From Tetrahymena thermophila SB210 (Eukaryota > Ciliophora > Oligohymenophorea > Hymenostomatida > Tetrahymenidae): a DNA stretch of 64,000 nucleotides. The DNA lies in the NCBI RefSeq assembly GCF_000189635.1, contig NW_002476335.1, forward strand, positions 248,001 to 312,000, written 5' to 3'. The notes below the pieces were generated by a model. It saw only the letters and a program-made list of their open reading frames with translations, was not told where the DNA came from and searched no databases. A program made the translations under genes and the position numbers. Within the stretch, counting starts at the first letter, position 1. Each line of letters starts with the position of its first letter. Below, one piece after another: positions 1-12,900 of the stretch.

Positions 1-3000
1 TTTTTGATAAAATTTTGTGAGACAAGAAGAGGTTTCATAACACTTCTTCTCTGTTTAGCTTTGTTTTTAAATTTGTCAACCCTAAAAATGTAATTTAAAT
101 TATTGTGAGGGAAATAGTATTAAAAGTTATGGTAAACAGAAAAATCGATGCTAACATTTTATTATTCATAATATGAATAGATTCCTAACTTAAGTTCTGT
201 TTAATTGACTTAGCTTTCATTCAAATCATTAAGTGTTTATTTACCATCTTATTATTGAGCAGCAATAGAGTTCAGCAGATTAGATTGTTAACGCTATAGT
301 GATGTCTGTATTTTTTAAAATTGCTATTATTATTATTATTACTATAACTAAATTTATTAATTTGATTTTGATTAACCTCCATCATTTGATATCTGCCTGA
401 CTTACTTTATATTATTAGAACTATTTACTTAAACTATTTCTTCATAGCTTTTATAGGTGATAGATTACTGTTTTCTTATTATATTGTTTGGATGAAGCAA
501 ATCTATTTATTAAAATTATTATTGATTTATATTTTAGTTTTATGGTGTATTCACATCATTTATGTAATTATTTTTCATAATATTCAAGTTGCTACTTGAG
601 CTTATGGTTGTATCATTTACTTTCTGAACTTTTTGCTTTATCTTGTTATTAGGAGTAAATGTCTGAATGCTTGAACTATGAAATACTTCTTCCTTGTTTT
701 AATCTTAATTAGTGATACTTTCAGCTGCTTTTCCATTAACCTTCTCTTAAATTTGTTTTGGAGTTTCACTTAAATGGCGATTAAATTAAGTATTAAAATG
801 ATCATCCTAAACAGAGGGTGATAAAAGAACCAAATCTTCTTAATCAAAAGCTAAAGGATCATTTTATTCATAGGATACAAAATTCGATATGAGATCTCTA
901 TGTGTATCTGAGGCATTAGGGCTAATAAAATTAACTGAGATTAAATTTTATAAATCTTATTATTTATCATCATTGTATTAGTTCATAATACTAATCATTT
1001 TTTATTCTTTTTTTAACTATTTTAGCTGTTTTTTGTCTTTTTTTTAATCATCTTCGCTTTATTCCTACTATTTCTCTGGTTAAACTTTAAAATTTGAATT
1101 AAATTCTTATTATGCTTAACTATTTTTTGTTAATTCTATTTTCTAGTTATAATTCCTATCATTTTCATTTTAGTGTTAAACTTAATTCTAATTATTAATT
1201 TAATTATGCTAAAAATCACCGTTTCTATCTTATAAATTTGTATTTGTGTGAAGCTATTAAGTATGCATATGGTTATTAGGGTTATTTGTATCTGGATATT
1301 TATTTATTTGATGATTATCTTGATGATGGTGATGATGATGATGCTCCTTTATAGTAAAGCATTTTAGAAAATTATTAATTTCAAATTGAATTTAGTTCTA
1401 AGTACTTAATGAGTGATACCTAAGCTTTACCGTCTTTCTTAAAATAGTTTCTTTTTTTGTAGTAGGCATTACACCATATTTTTAACTGAAGAGCTTTCTT
1501 CTCTGCTCATAGAAGGTAAAATGGCAATCTCGCTCGATGTGATTCTTTTCATAACAAAGAGAGCAGTCTATCTATATGTATTAACTTTTTTTATTTATAA
1601 GAATCTAGTCTTTCATATGGTAATAGTGCTCTTTTTCTATTGGAAACTTTGCAACAACATCTAAAAAGTCCTTGAGCTTTAGCATATGTAATTCTGTCAC
1701 TCCTTTACTTTTAGCATAGCAGAGAGGTCTTTAATTTTAAGTAATGAATTCTATCAAACCAACATAATCTCCCTAATTTTTTAAAATAATTAAGTTAGTA
1801 AGTTAGAAAATAAATGCCTAAATAAATAATATCTTATTATTGTTATTATTAACTTAATTAATTACCTTGTTCTTAATCCTAATTACTTTTTCTTAAAGTG
1901 AGTTTTGAAGTTCGAAATTGGTAAAATAATATTCAATAACCTACCCTTCTACTACAAAGTAAAGGGCTGGATCGTTTATCTACTATCTTGTAATAATAGG
2001 ATCATCAGAAGCGTAATATATGGCTTGCATTTTTAGTGCTAATTACTCTATACACTCAGCTGAGAAGTAGTTCTTAAAAAAGGGAATTCTTAGAAGTTAC
2101 TTTTTTTGATTAAAAAATTATTTTAATATATTTAAAAAATGTATGTAAGTAAGTAATACCTGAGAATAGATATTAATAAAAATCTCATCCTTTAATTACT
2201 TCGAAAGACAATTAAGAATGCTCTACGATTTTCTTTTTTCTTCAAGACTGACATCTTTCACATATTCTATATATTTTCTAGCCTTTTGTTGCTATTATGG
2301 GTCGACATTATAACGGCGCATAAACTTAGTTACTTAACTCACTAAAAGATTGAAATTGTCCCATTTTGTATTCAAGTTTCTCAAAATAATAGTAATTGAG
2401 GTAATTGTATAACCAAATAATACGCAAGCACCAAATGCTATTAATGTAGTGAATATTTTTTCTGTATTCGAACTTGGCTAAATATTTCCTTTCACAGATG
2501 ACATCATAATTATTGCAAAAAAGTAGCTGTTCACATATAAAGTATAGTCGTCAGAATTTTGATATGAGTTTTTAACAATCCATCCAGAATTTGATTACTC
2601 ATATTATATTTCTCCTAATTTATACCATACACATGCTACTACATGACAAAGATATAATACTATAGCAAATAGTTTCAATAAATCTACAGATGCAATAGAT
2701 TTTTCTGACATTTGAAAGGCGTCCTTAAATTTTTAGATTAGACTTGGCTTGTAAAAAATTCTTAATAAAAAAATACTCCTACTATAATTAAATTAGAGTA
2801 AACCAATAGCAGAAAAGTAAGTTAAAACATCAAGAGGAAATTCAAGCGAATATGTATAAACTTTTAAAATCTATACATGATTTTTTATTAACTCTCCTTT
2901 AACATAGACAGCAGTGTTAAAATTTTTTAAAATATCGATTCCCAAAAAAATTATGATTATGACATACCCAGCTCCCTAAATAATTAAAGATCTTTCATTC

Positions 3001-3827
3001 TCGAAAGCCACACTAAAAGGTAAATAAACGAACAAAAATAAGCAAAGCATCATATACAAGATCTCCCAAAAAAGTACAATACCATCATAAGGGTCAAAAA
3101 CTTTTATGTTTTTTAAAATTTTCTCTACTCGCTTATCTAGAAAGAGAAGGCAATCTTATATCTTCATATTTATATCTCTAAAAGCCTTTCTAACTTATCG
3201 AGTGCTTTTTTTAAGTCTTCTAATAAACTTATTTTGGCTATAATTTACAGTTTTGTTTTTTTAATGCATATAATCTATTCTTCTCTACTTGCTTTATTCT
3301 GTCTAGAAGAAGCTTAAATCGTCAATCATTTCTATTTAATTTTATGTTGCATACTGAATACTAATTGCCTTTAATGTTGATTTCCATCTTTGTATAGCTT
3401 CTGATACCAAGTAAATTAATTTATACCAAGTTACTTTTTCGAATTTTTTTACAAAATCAGATTTGTGTTTATCTGAATTTTAAGATGAAACACTCCCATC
3501 GTCTTTATTACTATTCTAGTCTATAAGTTCTATTAACTTTGATTTCTTTTTTTCTTGATTAACATCATCTTAATTTGACATATCTTCATTTTTATCATAT
3601 TCCCTATTGACACTCAATTAAATTTAATTAAATATATTATAATTTGTATCCATTTAATGAGGTGTAAAATCTTAAGGTATTTAAAATTAATTATTATTCT
3701 ACATTTTTTTCTTGATGAAATTTGGTCCTTTTTCTAACTAGAATGCATTAAATTATAGATCAGACTCATTTGGAGATAATGGATAGATTCTTTGTGACTA
3801 ATCTATCTATTTTAAACTTTATTTCAT
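1..3827 (-). CDS. Cyclic-nucleotide-gated type cation channel, 3' end cut by window
   Basis: Read in ciliate code from ATG at 3825-3827. Exons are 3827-2160, 2099-1866 and 1772-1 (introns 2159-2100 and 1865-1773, both phase 0), giving at least 1,224 residues with no TGA. Residues about 250-460 hold six hydrophobic segments and a pore loop (around 2470-2510). A C-linker follows (residues about 500-556), then a cyclic-nucleotide-binding fold across exons 2-3 with the typical GDYVGLIEF strand. The long C-terminal tail is Q/N-rich, with a seven-histidine run (about 1321-1344) and a seven-glutamine run (about 315-340). The family conducts K+ or mixed cations across the plasma or ciliary membrane and is gated by voltage and/or cyclic nucleotides. 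The selectivity filter reads SSVKGN and lacks the GYG of K+ channels, so ion preference cannot be assumed. Fold assignment is firm; ligand and selectivity are inference. Confidence 0.88.
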
Positions 3828-6253
3828 TTTGCAAAATAATTAATTGCGTTTTACTTTTTTTAAAGCTTATTTTGTTAATTATATATGCAAATTTAAAATT
3901 GAGAGTACAACTTTTATTAGTTAATTAATTAGAAACAAGCACACATTCATTTTAATTACTTTTCCAACTATTTTCATTCAAAAAATATGTGCAAATATAT
4001 GTTTGTTTGTTAATTATATAACCTAAATAACTTAAATAATGAAGACTTTTAATAATTTATCATATTTAAATGCCAATCACTCATAAAAGACTATACTTAT
4101 TTTAAATCATTTAAATGCTTTCATTCATTTTCAATTATTTGGAAATTTCTTCAATACATATCACAAAAATACCAATATTCGAATTTGAGTTTATATGTTC
4201 TAACTAGAATAAGAAATAAAGTAAAAAAAATAAAACTATTAATTAATAGTAATTCTTTTCATCATTTTTCAATAATATCTTTTTTATCAAATTTCAAAGT
4301 AGATTATATATAATCTTTGTTTATTATTATATATATTTTTAGAATGAAAGAAAAAATAATTTACTGTAAGTATTTGAGTTTTAACGATTTTTGCTAAATT
4401 TTGAACCTACCTAGCAAAAAATTTTCTTAATTTCATTTTTTCATCTTTCTCTTGCTGCAATTTATTAAAAAATGAGGAAATATAGTTGTATAATTTAATT
4501 TTTAATATATTTGAAGTTTATCAATATTTTATTCTTTTAATTTAAAATACATAATTTTAATTACTTATTTATTAGCGGTAAAAGTTATTATTTTTAACAA
4601 ATTAAGAATAAATCTAACCATTATTGATATTTTAATATAATAGAAAATGAAATATAATATTTTTAATTAAGAAGTAGTATGAAAATCACCCAAATTAAAA
4701 GCATTTATTTAAATAGAAATCAAAGATTTTATTAAAATGTTAACCATTTTAGAATAACTAAAATTTATTTTTTTTACTGAGTTAAAATATTCCATATTTC
4801 AAAATTGATTTGCTTTTTTACCGTTTCTAGCTAATTTAGTTAATTAAATAAAAAGGATCTACAATCAAATATATAAAAAAAGGGTATGAAATAAAAATAT
4901 TGATTAATTCTTCAAAATGGAACACAGTATTCATAAAAATAAATTGTAATAGTTAGCACTATACTACTTAAATAATATATCATAATTTTCCATATTGATA
5001 TTTAATTATTTTATTATTATTCTTGTTTATCTAAAAATATTATTTTTAAAAAAGACTAATAAAAATAAAATTCATAATTTGTAAAGTTTTGAATAATCGC
5101 TTACACTTTTACATCTATAATTACTTATTTTTCAAAAAATTTAATATATTTTGGATATTTTATTAATCACACTTTCGATCAATAAGATTTAATTAAAAAA
5201 TAGAAGTATTGATTTTTAATAGGTAAACTTTTAATAATTTTGCGAATTGAATACATCATCTAATTACACTAATTTGATCTATATCTTGTTTTTGATTTTA
5301 CTATTTTTATTTTATCATATTTTATATTTAAAGCTTTTTGCAAATTTTGATATGTATTGGTCTTCTAAAATATCTTAAATTGTTAGAACCTTAAATATTT
5401 ATTTATTTTAAAATTATATAAAATTATTATTTATTTTTACTAATTTATTTTCATTATGCCTATCCTACCCATATACATGGTAAATGACTGAATGCTATAT
5501 TTTAAACCTCATAAAAAATTACTATCATTCCTCTGAGGATTAAACTTAAAAACTTAACTTTTAGTTAAAACTTTTCACTTTATAAAAAATAGATACCAAC
5601 TAATTAATTAATTACATATTATAAACAATTAATGAAAAAAAATATGATTTCATATCAAACATTTTGCTTTCTTTTATTTAGATAAACATTAAAAGTTTTT
5701 CTAAAATTAGTTAGAATGATTTATTATTGATTTTTTAATTAAGTATAAGTAGATTAATTTATTTAATTCAGATTATGATTTAATAATCTTAAGCATTTAA
5801 GATAAGATATGTATTTACTTTAATTATTTTGTTTTTTTCTGAGTTAAGTAAGTCAGAATTGCTTAAAAATTTCTAAAAACTGTAAGAATAAAATTAAAAA
5901 ATAGGTTACAATCTATTAATATTCAAGTATTCTATTAATTATTTTCACTAATTTAATATAAATAATGAAAACAAACTGATACTTGAAAACAAACTACTGA
6001 ATTTATTTATTTATCTCAAAAAAAAGACATGCGAAGAAATAAAGAAACATAGAAAAGAAGAATTCGATCAATTAAACTGGGTAAAAATATAATTTGAATA
6101 AATTTTTTATCTAAATTTTATAAATAGTTATTATAATGTTTGTTTGTTTATTTGTATATATGATTAATTGGTAATATATATCAACTTAGATTCTTTAATA
6201 TAATAAGAAGAAATTTAATCATTAAAAGCTAATTAATTAAGTATTTTTTAAGA
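3828..6253. other. Intergenic, AT-rich, upstream of the channel gene
   Basis: No reading frame in ciliate code with coding character on either strand, only very AT-rich sequence. It should contain the channel promoter (right of 3827) and the 3' untranslated region of the 6254-8134 gene. A short near-repeat (TGAAAACAAACT twice) sits near 5965-5998. Confidence 0.6.
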
Positions 6254-8134
6254 TCATTTATTTCTTTTTTTTAGGAATTGTTTATAGGTAATTTGATTAG
6301 AGTAATTGTATAAGTAATATTTTAAGAGGAATTTGTGACTTTCTTCGTTATAACACGGGTTTTAAACTAAATTGGTTATGTTATTTTCAATTTTAGATTT
6401 TTATTGTTCCCTCATATATAAAATCTGTTAAATTCTAGCAGGGTCTACATCTATTTCGATCACCCCCAATACATTCAATAGGTCATATCCTTCTACATTT
6501 CTGTATTGTTCAGGATATTTTTCTTAGAAATTAATTATTTTAAAACTGATTTTTACAGGTAGTAATGAACCATCTACTGTTACTAAGTTTATTTAATCAC
6601 TAAAATGGTTCGCTCTTCCATGTATGCAGTATTAAAATTAGCTATACATTAAAAATAAGTTTGAAAAAGAGTCAAATACATTAGCTCTGCCTTATCTCAT
6701 TGTCATTGAAACGAAATTGGGAACATCCATACCCAGTAAGCATATCACTGCTTTACTTACTACATATTAGTAGTATTCTAAGTTTCCAGTCATATAATTT
6801 AATTTCCTCTTTGCCAAAAAGTATATCTTATTCTAGCTCTCGAGATTATCAATTTCTTCCTCACAAAATTTTTCAAAATATTTTTCACGCTCAATATAAA
6901 AATTTGGATTTTCTTAGCTTTATAAATACAATTTTTGTAATAATTGTTGTATTTGATCAGCCTTGTATTTATATTAAACAAGTAATTCTGCTAGACTATG
7001 TGAAAATTAGTCTTACTTGGAGTTAAGAATATGGACTAATTGATCTGAATATTTAGGAAGACCTAAATTAAATTTAAAAGTACCTATGTTTAAATAAACG
7101 CAGTCATATTTTAAATTTTATTAGACACTCATATTTGGTTTATATCTATTATTAGATAAAAATCTTTATTCATCCAAATCCAGAGCTTCATTGGTATAAT
7201 CAAAGAAAAAATCTCCATATAACATATATTTTTTGTTAAAGCTTTCTTCTAAGTAATGTGGTATTGTCAGAGGAAGTTCTTTCCAGCCAAGTACAGACTA
7301 TTATATATTTTAATTTTGTTTAGATTATTTTCTTTTATTGTTAGAGCTAATATTTATATTTTTGGAGGAAATGCACTTTGTTTCTTTACTATCTTATTGT
7401 ATATAAGTTTTAGTTTTTTTATATGTAGTGTTGCTGTAGGAAGGGATCAGCGAAAGTTTATTCTGGATGGAAGTATCACATTCTGCTTCAATCTCTTTTA
7501 TTGTTTCTTCCTACTCTGTTTCAAAGCTTGCATTAGATATAGATATATAGCTCTATTGTTTTGAAGTAGGACTCCAATTATAATCTATAAATGAAACAAA
7601 ATTTGATTAAACCTAACTTTAAGAACTCATTAGCATGGAAAGTATGTATTTATTGCTTGGTATATTGTTAAGTAGATACGAAATTTGTTATTTAAACGTT
7701 TCAGTACAGAAATTTTTAGATAGTATTTTTGTTTATTTGAGCCAAAAGTGGTATAGTATGTGTTAGATTATATACCCAAAAATTATGTTTATCTTAATGC
7801 TCTTTTTAATTGCAGTTTTCTAAAAATTTTATGAATTACTTTAGTGACTTATTATGTACCATAAAAATTCAATCAAAAATTAATTAAAAAAATTCGTGAT
7901 GGTTATTATGCAAATTTAAACAATAAAAAATCAAAGATTATTGGATCGATAGATAAATAGATAAATCCATCCAAATATACTTACAATCTTTGAAACCTTC
8001 TCTCTTTCTAAATTGAAATGCTCTTTCCATTTAGAAATTAAGCAAATAATTAAATTACTAACTAATTTTGAATTATAGTGTTTATTTGAAAAATGTACAC
8101 TTACATGGGTATTGGAATTCATCATCCTAAACAA
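6254..8134 (-). CDS. Unrecognised 571-residue protein, ciliate-type two-exon gene
   Basis: Exon 2 (7819-6254) is a 1,566-bp frame in ciliate code ending in TGA. A 150-bp first exon (8134-7985, ATG start) joins it in phase 0 across a 165-bp intron (7984-7820, GTAAG...TTAG). The protein has a basic N-terminal part, a low-complexity S/N/K/Q middle (residues about 110-220), and a conserved-looking, order-prone C-terminal half (about 230-540) rich in aromatic residues. That half contains coiled-coil-like stretches and a block reading CIHGRANHFSDQ...VDGSLLPVK. The latter resembles a PAS-like or regulatory fold, but this is only an impression and no family is claimed. There is no signal peptide and no convincing membrane segment. 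The first exon is less certain than the second; an alternative 5' exon cannot be excluded. Confidence 0.6.
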
Positions 8135-9904
8135 AAATATTGCAAATTTTAAAATTAATAACTAGCAATTACAAAATGTAGCAGTAAGTAACAATCATAA
8201 AATTGTAATTTAAAATAACCTCAAAAAAAGAAATATTTTATTTTTGTAGTATCTGATTAATAATTTATTATTATTATGACTAATTTTTTTTTAATTGGAA
8301 CAGATTTATAGTCTTTTAAAGAATAAAATGATCTTTTACATTCGGAATGCTTTTATAAAACAAATTAATTATCCAAATATTAAAAAAATCATATCAAGAA
8401 AGACTATAAAAATAATCATATTTGGTTTTCATCTTCTACCACTTAATAAAATCCAGAAATTAATCTATACTCCTATTTAATTCATTTTCAAGCATAAACA
8501 ACAATATGTAAATATTATTTTGAAATATTTTAACTATATTTATTGTTTCTTTTAAACTAATAACACAATTGATGCTAAAATTATAATATATTTTTTTTAA
8601 AATACTTAATAATAAATGATCTTTTATAGTTTTATTTAATTTCATTTTTAACAATTGCCAAATATTTTTCTACATAATGATGAAGCAGGTACTGATGGAC
8701 AAAAAAATCTGCAATTGTAAACAGTAACCTACTATCTAAGAAAGATACTAAAAAATTTGTTTAATTATTTATTATTAATTTAGTAAAAACAAAGAAAAAA
8801 TTAAATTAATAATTTTTTATTCGATCAGGAGTCAACCACATGCAGTAATTTTTTTTACTTAAATTCTATTACTTTCTTCCAAATGTAAATCTCAATAATT
8901 TTATAAAATATCAATTTCTGACATTACATTCATGAAATAAAGTCTATTTACAGTGACGAAAAAGCATTCTTGTAAGATTTATAGTTTAATAACAAATATT
9001 TAAATTATTTTTTGTCTTATAAATGACAAATTTTTTCTATTAGAAAAAAAATTACTTATTTGTAAAACCTTTTTTTCTATTAATCTTAATAAAACCATTT
9101 TTTATTTAAATTTTTATCAATTATAAAGACTTAGTTTATAAATAATTTAACTTAACCTGAAATTCAATATTACTTTGTAAAAAAAAAATAGTTGAATACA
9201 GTATCTTTTACTTATATAAAGTAATTTCTTATAAATCAAACTTAAAAATTAAAAATTTTGAACTCTTAAAAATAATTTGAAATTTATCAAAAATTGAATT
9301 AAAAATGGTTTTAAATGGTTTCATTAAAAAGAATTTACAATATAATTATATTAAATCAACATATTTTTACTAGGAAACTTAAAAATGAATTTGATCAATT
9401 ATTTTTTTATAAAACGATTTAGAATTGCAAAAAGAATATTTAAATTACATAAATGAATGAAAGCTTGTTTATTTTTTAGTAAGTTAATTATTTAATTCAG
9501 ATGAAATATTTATTTTTACTTTTTAAAATTAATGTTTTTAATAAATAAAAAATATTTTAGGGTTAATAATAACTTTTTCGGTTTAGTTTTTCTAAATTCG
9601 ATTAGAAAGAATTTTTAAGATTGAAAAAATGATAGAGCGAATAGAAAAATAATTGTCGCCACTTTAACTATGTATAATTAATTCTTTATGTTTAGTGTAT
9701 TGTGCAGGTAGCCATTTATTAGAAGAATTTATATATTTTTATTTGATAATTCTGCATTTAAAAAGATATTAATTTTTTAATTTAGTTTATTACTGAAATT
9801 AGGAATCAAATAATAAGATTAAAAAGTTAAAAGAATTTATTATAACATATAGATCTTAGATTAAAAATAATTCTAAAAGAAAATTAGCAACAAAACGTGT
9901 TAAA
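8135..9904. other. Divergent intergenic region
   Basis: Non-coding by inspection. It separates the start of the minus-strand 6254-8134 gene from the start of plus-strand listerin, so it probably holds both promoters. It is extremely AT-rich with homopolymer runs, and no specific element could be recognised. Confidence 0.6.
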
Positions 9905-12900
9905 ATGGACGCAGTAGAATTAAAGTAAAAGAAAAAGGGAGGTAAAGATAAGTCAGCTCTTTCTAAGCAAGGTTAGAGCACAGGTTTATTATCTCATGTA
10001 AATGAAAATGTTAACATGTTTTCACAATTATCAGCCATGTTTTTAGCAAACAAGGCTGAGAAATCAGACTAAGTAAAGAAGTTTTTAGATAAGACAGAAG
10101 ACAAACAAGTTTTTTAATAGCATTCTTACGATCCTGAAATATAATAATGTCTAAGTCAATTAAACAAAAAGAGTTAAATTACAAAGCTAAAAGCTTTAAA
10201 CACTCTCAAGGAACTTCTTTAGAAGTAACCTGAAGAGTTCTTTGAACAATTCATTTCTACATGGACTTATTTGTACAAGTAGTTTGTCAATTCAGAATAT
10301 GATAGAAAAGTTTTTGAAGAAAGCAATAATGTTTTAATTATTATCATTTCTAAAAACCGTAAATGTTTGCAAGCCTAGTTTAAGGAACTCTTTCCTTATT
10401 GGTTTATATAAATGAATGATCCATCTGCTGATGTCTCATAAATTGCTAATCAAGCTTTCGACAAGGTTTTTTCATTTTTGAATAAAATTTAACTATTTTT
10501 GGCAATTAAATAATTACTTTTTGTAATAAACATTTATATCTTAATTTTTAAAATAATGTTTGAGTGATAGTTTAAAAAATGATTTTATCGATGCCAAATC
10601 AGATATTTAAAGGGAAATTCTTTTTTTAACTTTTTTGTAATAAAAAATAGATGTTCCCTAAAGAAAAATAGGCCTAAGCGTTTAATTTATGCATGGAAAA
10701 GTACATTCTTAACTTAAAATATTACCTCAGTATAACGTAAAAGTAGATTGAAAGCGAAAATAATAATTTAAGTGAGCATGAATCATAGGAAATATATGAT
10801 AGATTAGTTGTTTCCTCTCTTAATTCTATAGCAAGAGCAATTTAGCTTAATAAGGATAGCAAAGATCCAAATATTTTTATTAGCTAATTGGAAGAAGAAC
10901 TATTTGCACAGGGGAAAAAAAGCATACTCATAGAACTACTTTCTAAAAAGAGAATTAAAGTGCGTGCAGCTGTTATTGAAGTTTTATAGGTTCTTATGAA
11001 CACCATTTCATAAGAAGTTTTAGAATAAAATATTGAAGTTATAGCAAAAAATATAATGCCACTTATTGATGATAAAGAAAGGTAAATTTAGTATTCTTTG
11101 TGGAAAGGATGTCTTTTAACTGTTTTGGATAAAGCTCCTGTTGCAATAATTGCTAAGTGTGACCTTAAAATGATTGAAGTCAAATCACTTGAAGTTCTTA
11201 AAAAAGCTGCTTCAGGTATCGGAAAGCAATTTTACTAAAACATCATTATCTTTTTAAGTAAACTACCTATGGCTGCATTCACTTCCATTTTAAACAAAGA
11301 GAGTGTTTAATAACAGAACAAGTTTAATCCTGAAGAATATATTAAGGAAAGATTCTCATTTATCAAAAAGTTCTTTGAGTCTATTCTTGCAGGTTTTACT
11401 CATGACGAAATTAAATTTTTCGGAGATTAGCTTGTTTAGTCATACTTTGAATGTATTTATTTCATTGTTCTCAAAAGAATTTCTGTTGTTTTAGATAAAG
11501 AAGAAGTAAAATCCCTTAAAAATGTTTAGAAATAAGCTCGTAACTTAATAAGAGATTTGATTTGCAATATATTAAATATCTATTTAGAATAAAATATTGC
11601 TGATAATGTAATGAATCCCTATAAATAAATCCCTAACTCATTGGGTTAACTAATTAACAATTTCAACACTGAATCAATCAATTCTAACGAAACAGATCTT
11701 TTTGATGAATTTGTTTATGAGTTTTCATCTATTTTTAGTAAGACAGCTAAGAAAGACACTACTAAATACAATAATTACATACTTTTATTATAGAGCATTG
11801 CAAATTTAGTCAACAAGAATAGTGTTTTGTTTAATAAATTAGATTCAGCTGTTCAAAAGATGCATGAAGATCTCCTTAATGATCTAAAAGGTCAAATTCA
11901 ACCTTTAATGAATGATTCTCATATTGAAAAAATTCTGCCTATTTGCACTTAATACAAGCTATATGCAAATTTATTCAATTCCAGCTAATAAAAATCCCAA
12001 AAAAAGCAAGAATAAGAATAAGAAGAAGAATAAAAATCACCCGAAATATAATTAGGAGTTTTCTCAAACTTAGTTACTTAACAAACAGTAGCTTCTTTAG
12101 AAACAATTAATTTTTCAGTTTAATCAATTATTTAAAATATTAAAACAATAACAAATCCTACTTCTCTTGAAAAGTTTACAACTTTTATTTCTTAAATTTA
12201 TTATTCTTGGTCTGAATCACTAGATGAGCAACATCCTTAATATAGCTCATTTTAGCAAATCCTAAAAGATATTTAGAATCACATTAAAATGTTGAATCAA
12301 GTAGATCCTAAAGCCCTCCTTCACTTATAATTTATACTTCATTTTGCTCTTCCTGAAACAAGTCCTACTTACTTCTCCTAATTTTGCACTCATGTAAATA
12401 AAATAAAACCAATAGGTAACATATTTTTCTATTTAATTTAGCTTAATTTATAATTTATTTTGTCATTTATGAAATAAAAATTTAAAAAAAAATAATTTAG
12501 ACGACATATTGATACTAAGGAATCTTAGCGCCTTGGAGTCTGCTTAATCTCAAAAAAATAGAGTTCACATGTGCACACGCCTATAAAATAACCAAGAATA
12601 TTAGACCCTTGCTTTTGGAATTTTATCTCATATTTTTGGAAAAATGGATAGATATTTAGGTGTTAGTTTACCTTTATTAGTTATCATTTTTAAAAATTAC
12701 TTAAACAGAGATAATAAAATTAAGTTGATTAGCTAGATTTAAGCCAACATTTCCAAGAAGAGAGAATCAATCTTTAATGGAGAAATCTAAGAAAAAAATA
12801 CAAGCAGAGTAATTGATGAGCTTGAGCTAAATTACTTATTTTGCATATAAATTTACAAAGACCTCCCAAAAGTGATAGATCAAAACTTTGATCATTTACA

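Noticed and set aside
6700..7564. Standard-code open frames on the plus strand and short minus-strand frames
   Set aside because: They lie antisense or out of frame to the 6254-8134 gene, whose ciliate-code frame is longer and has coding character.
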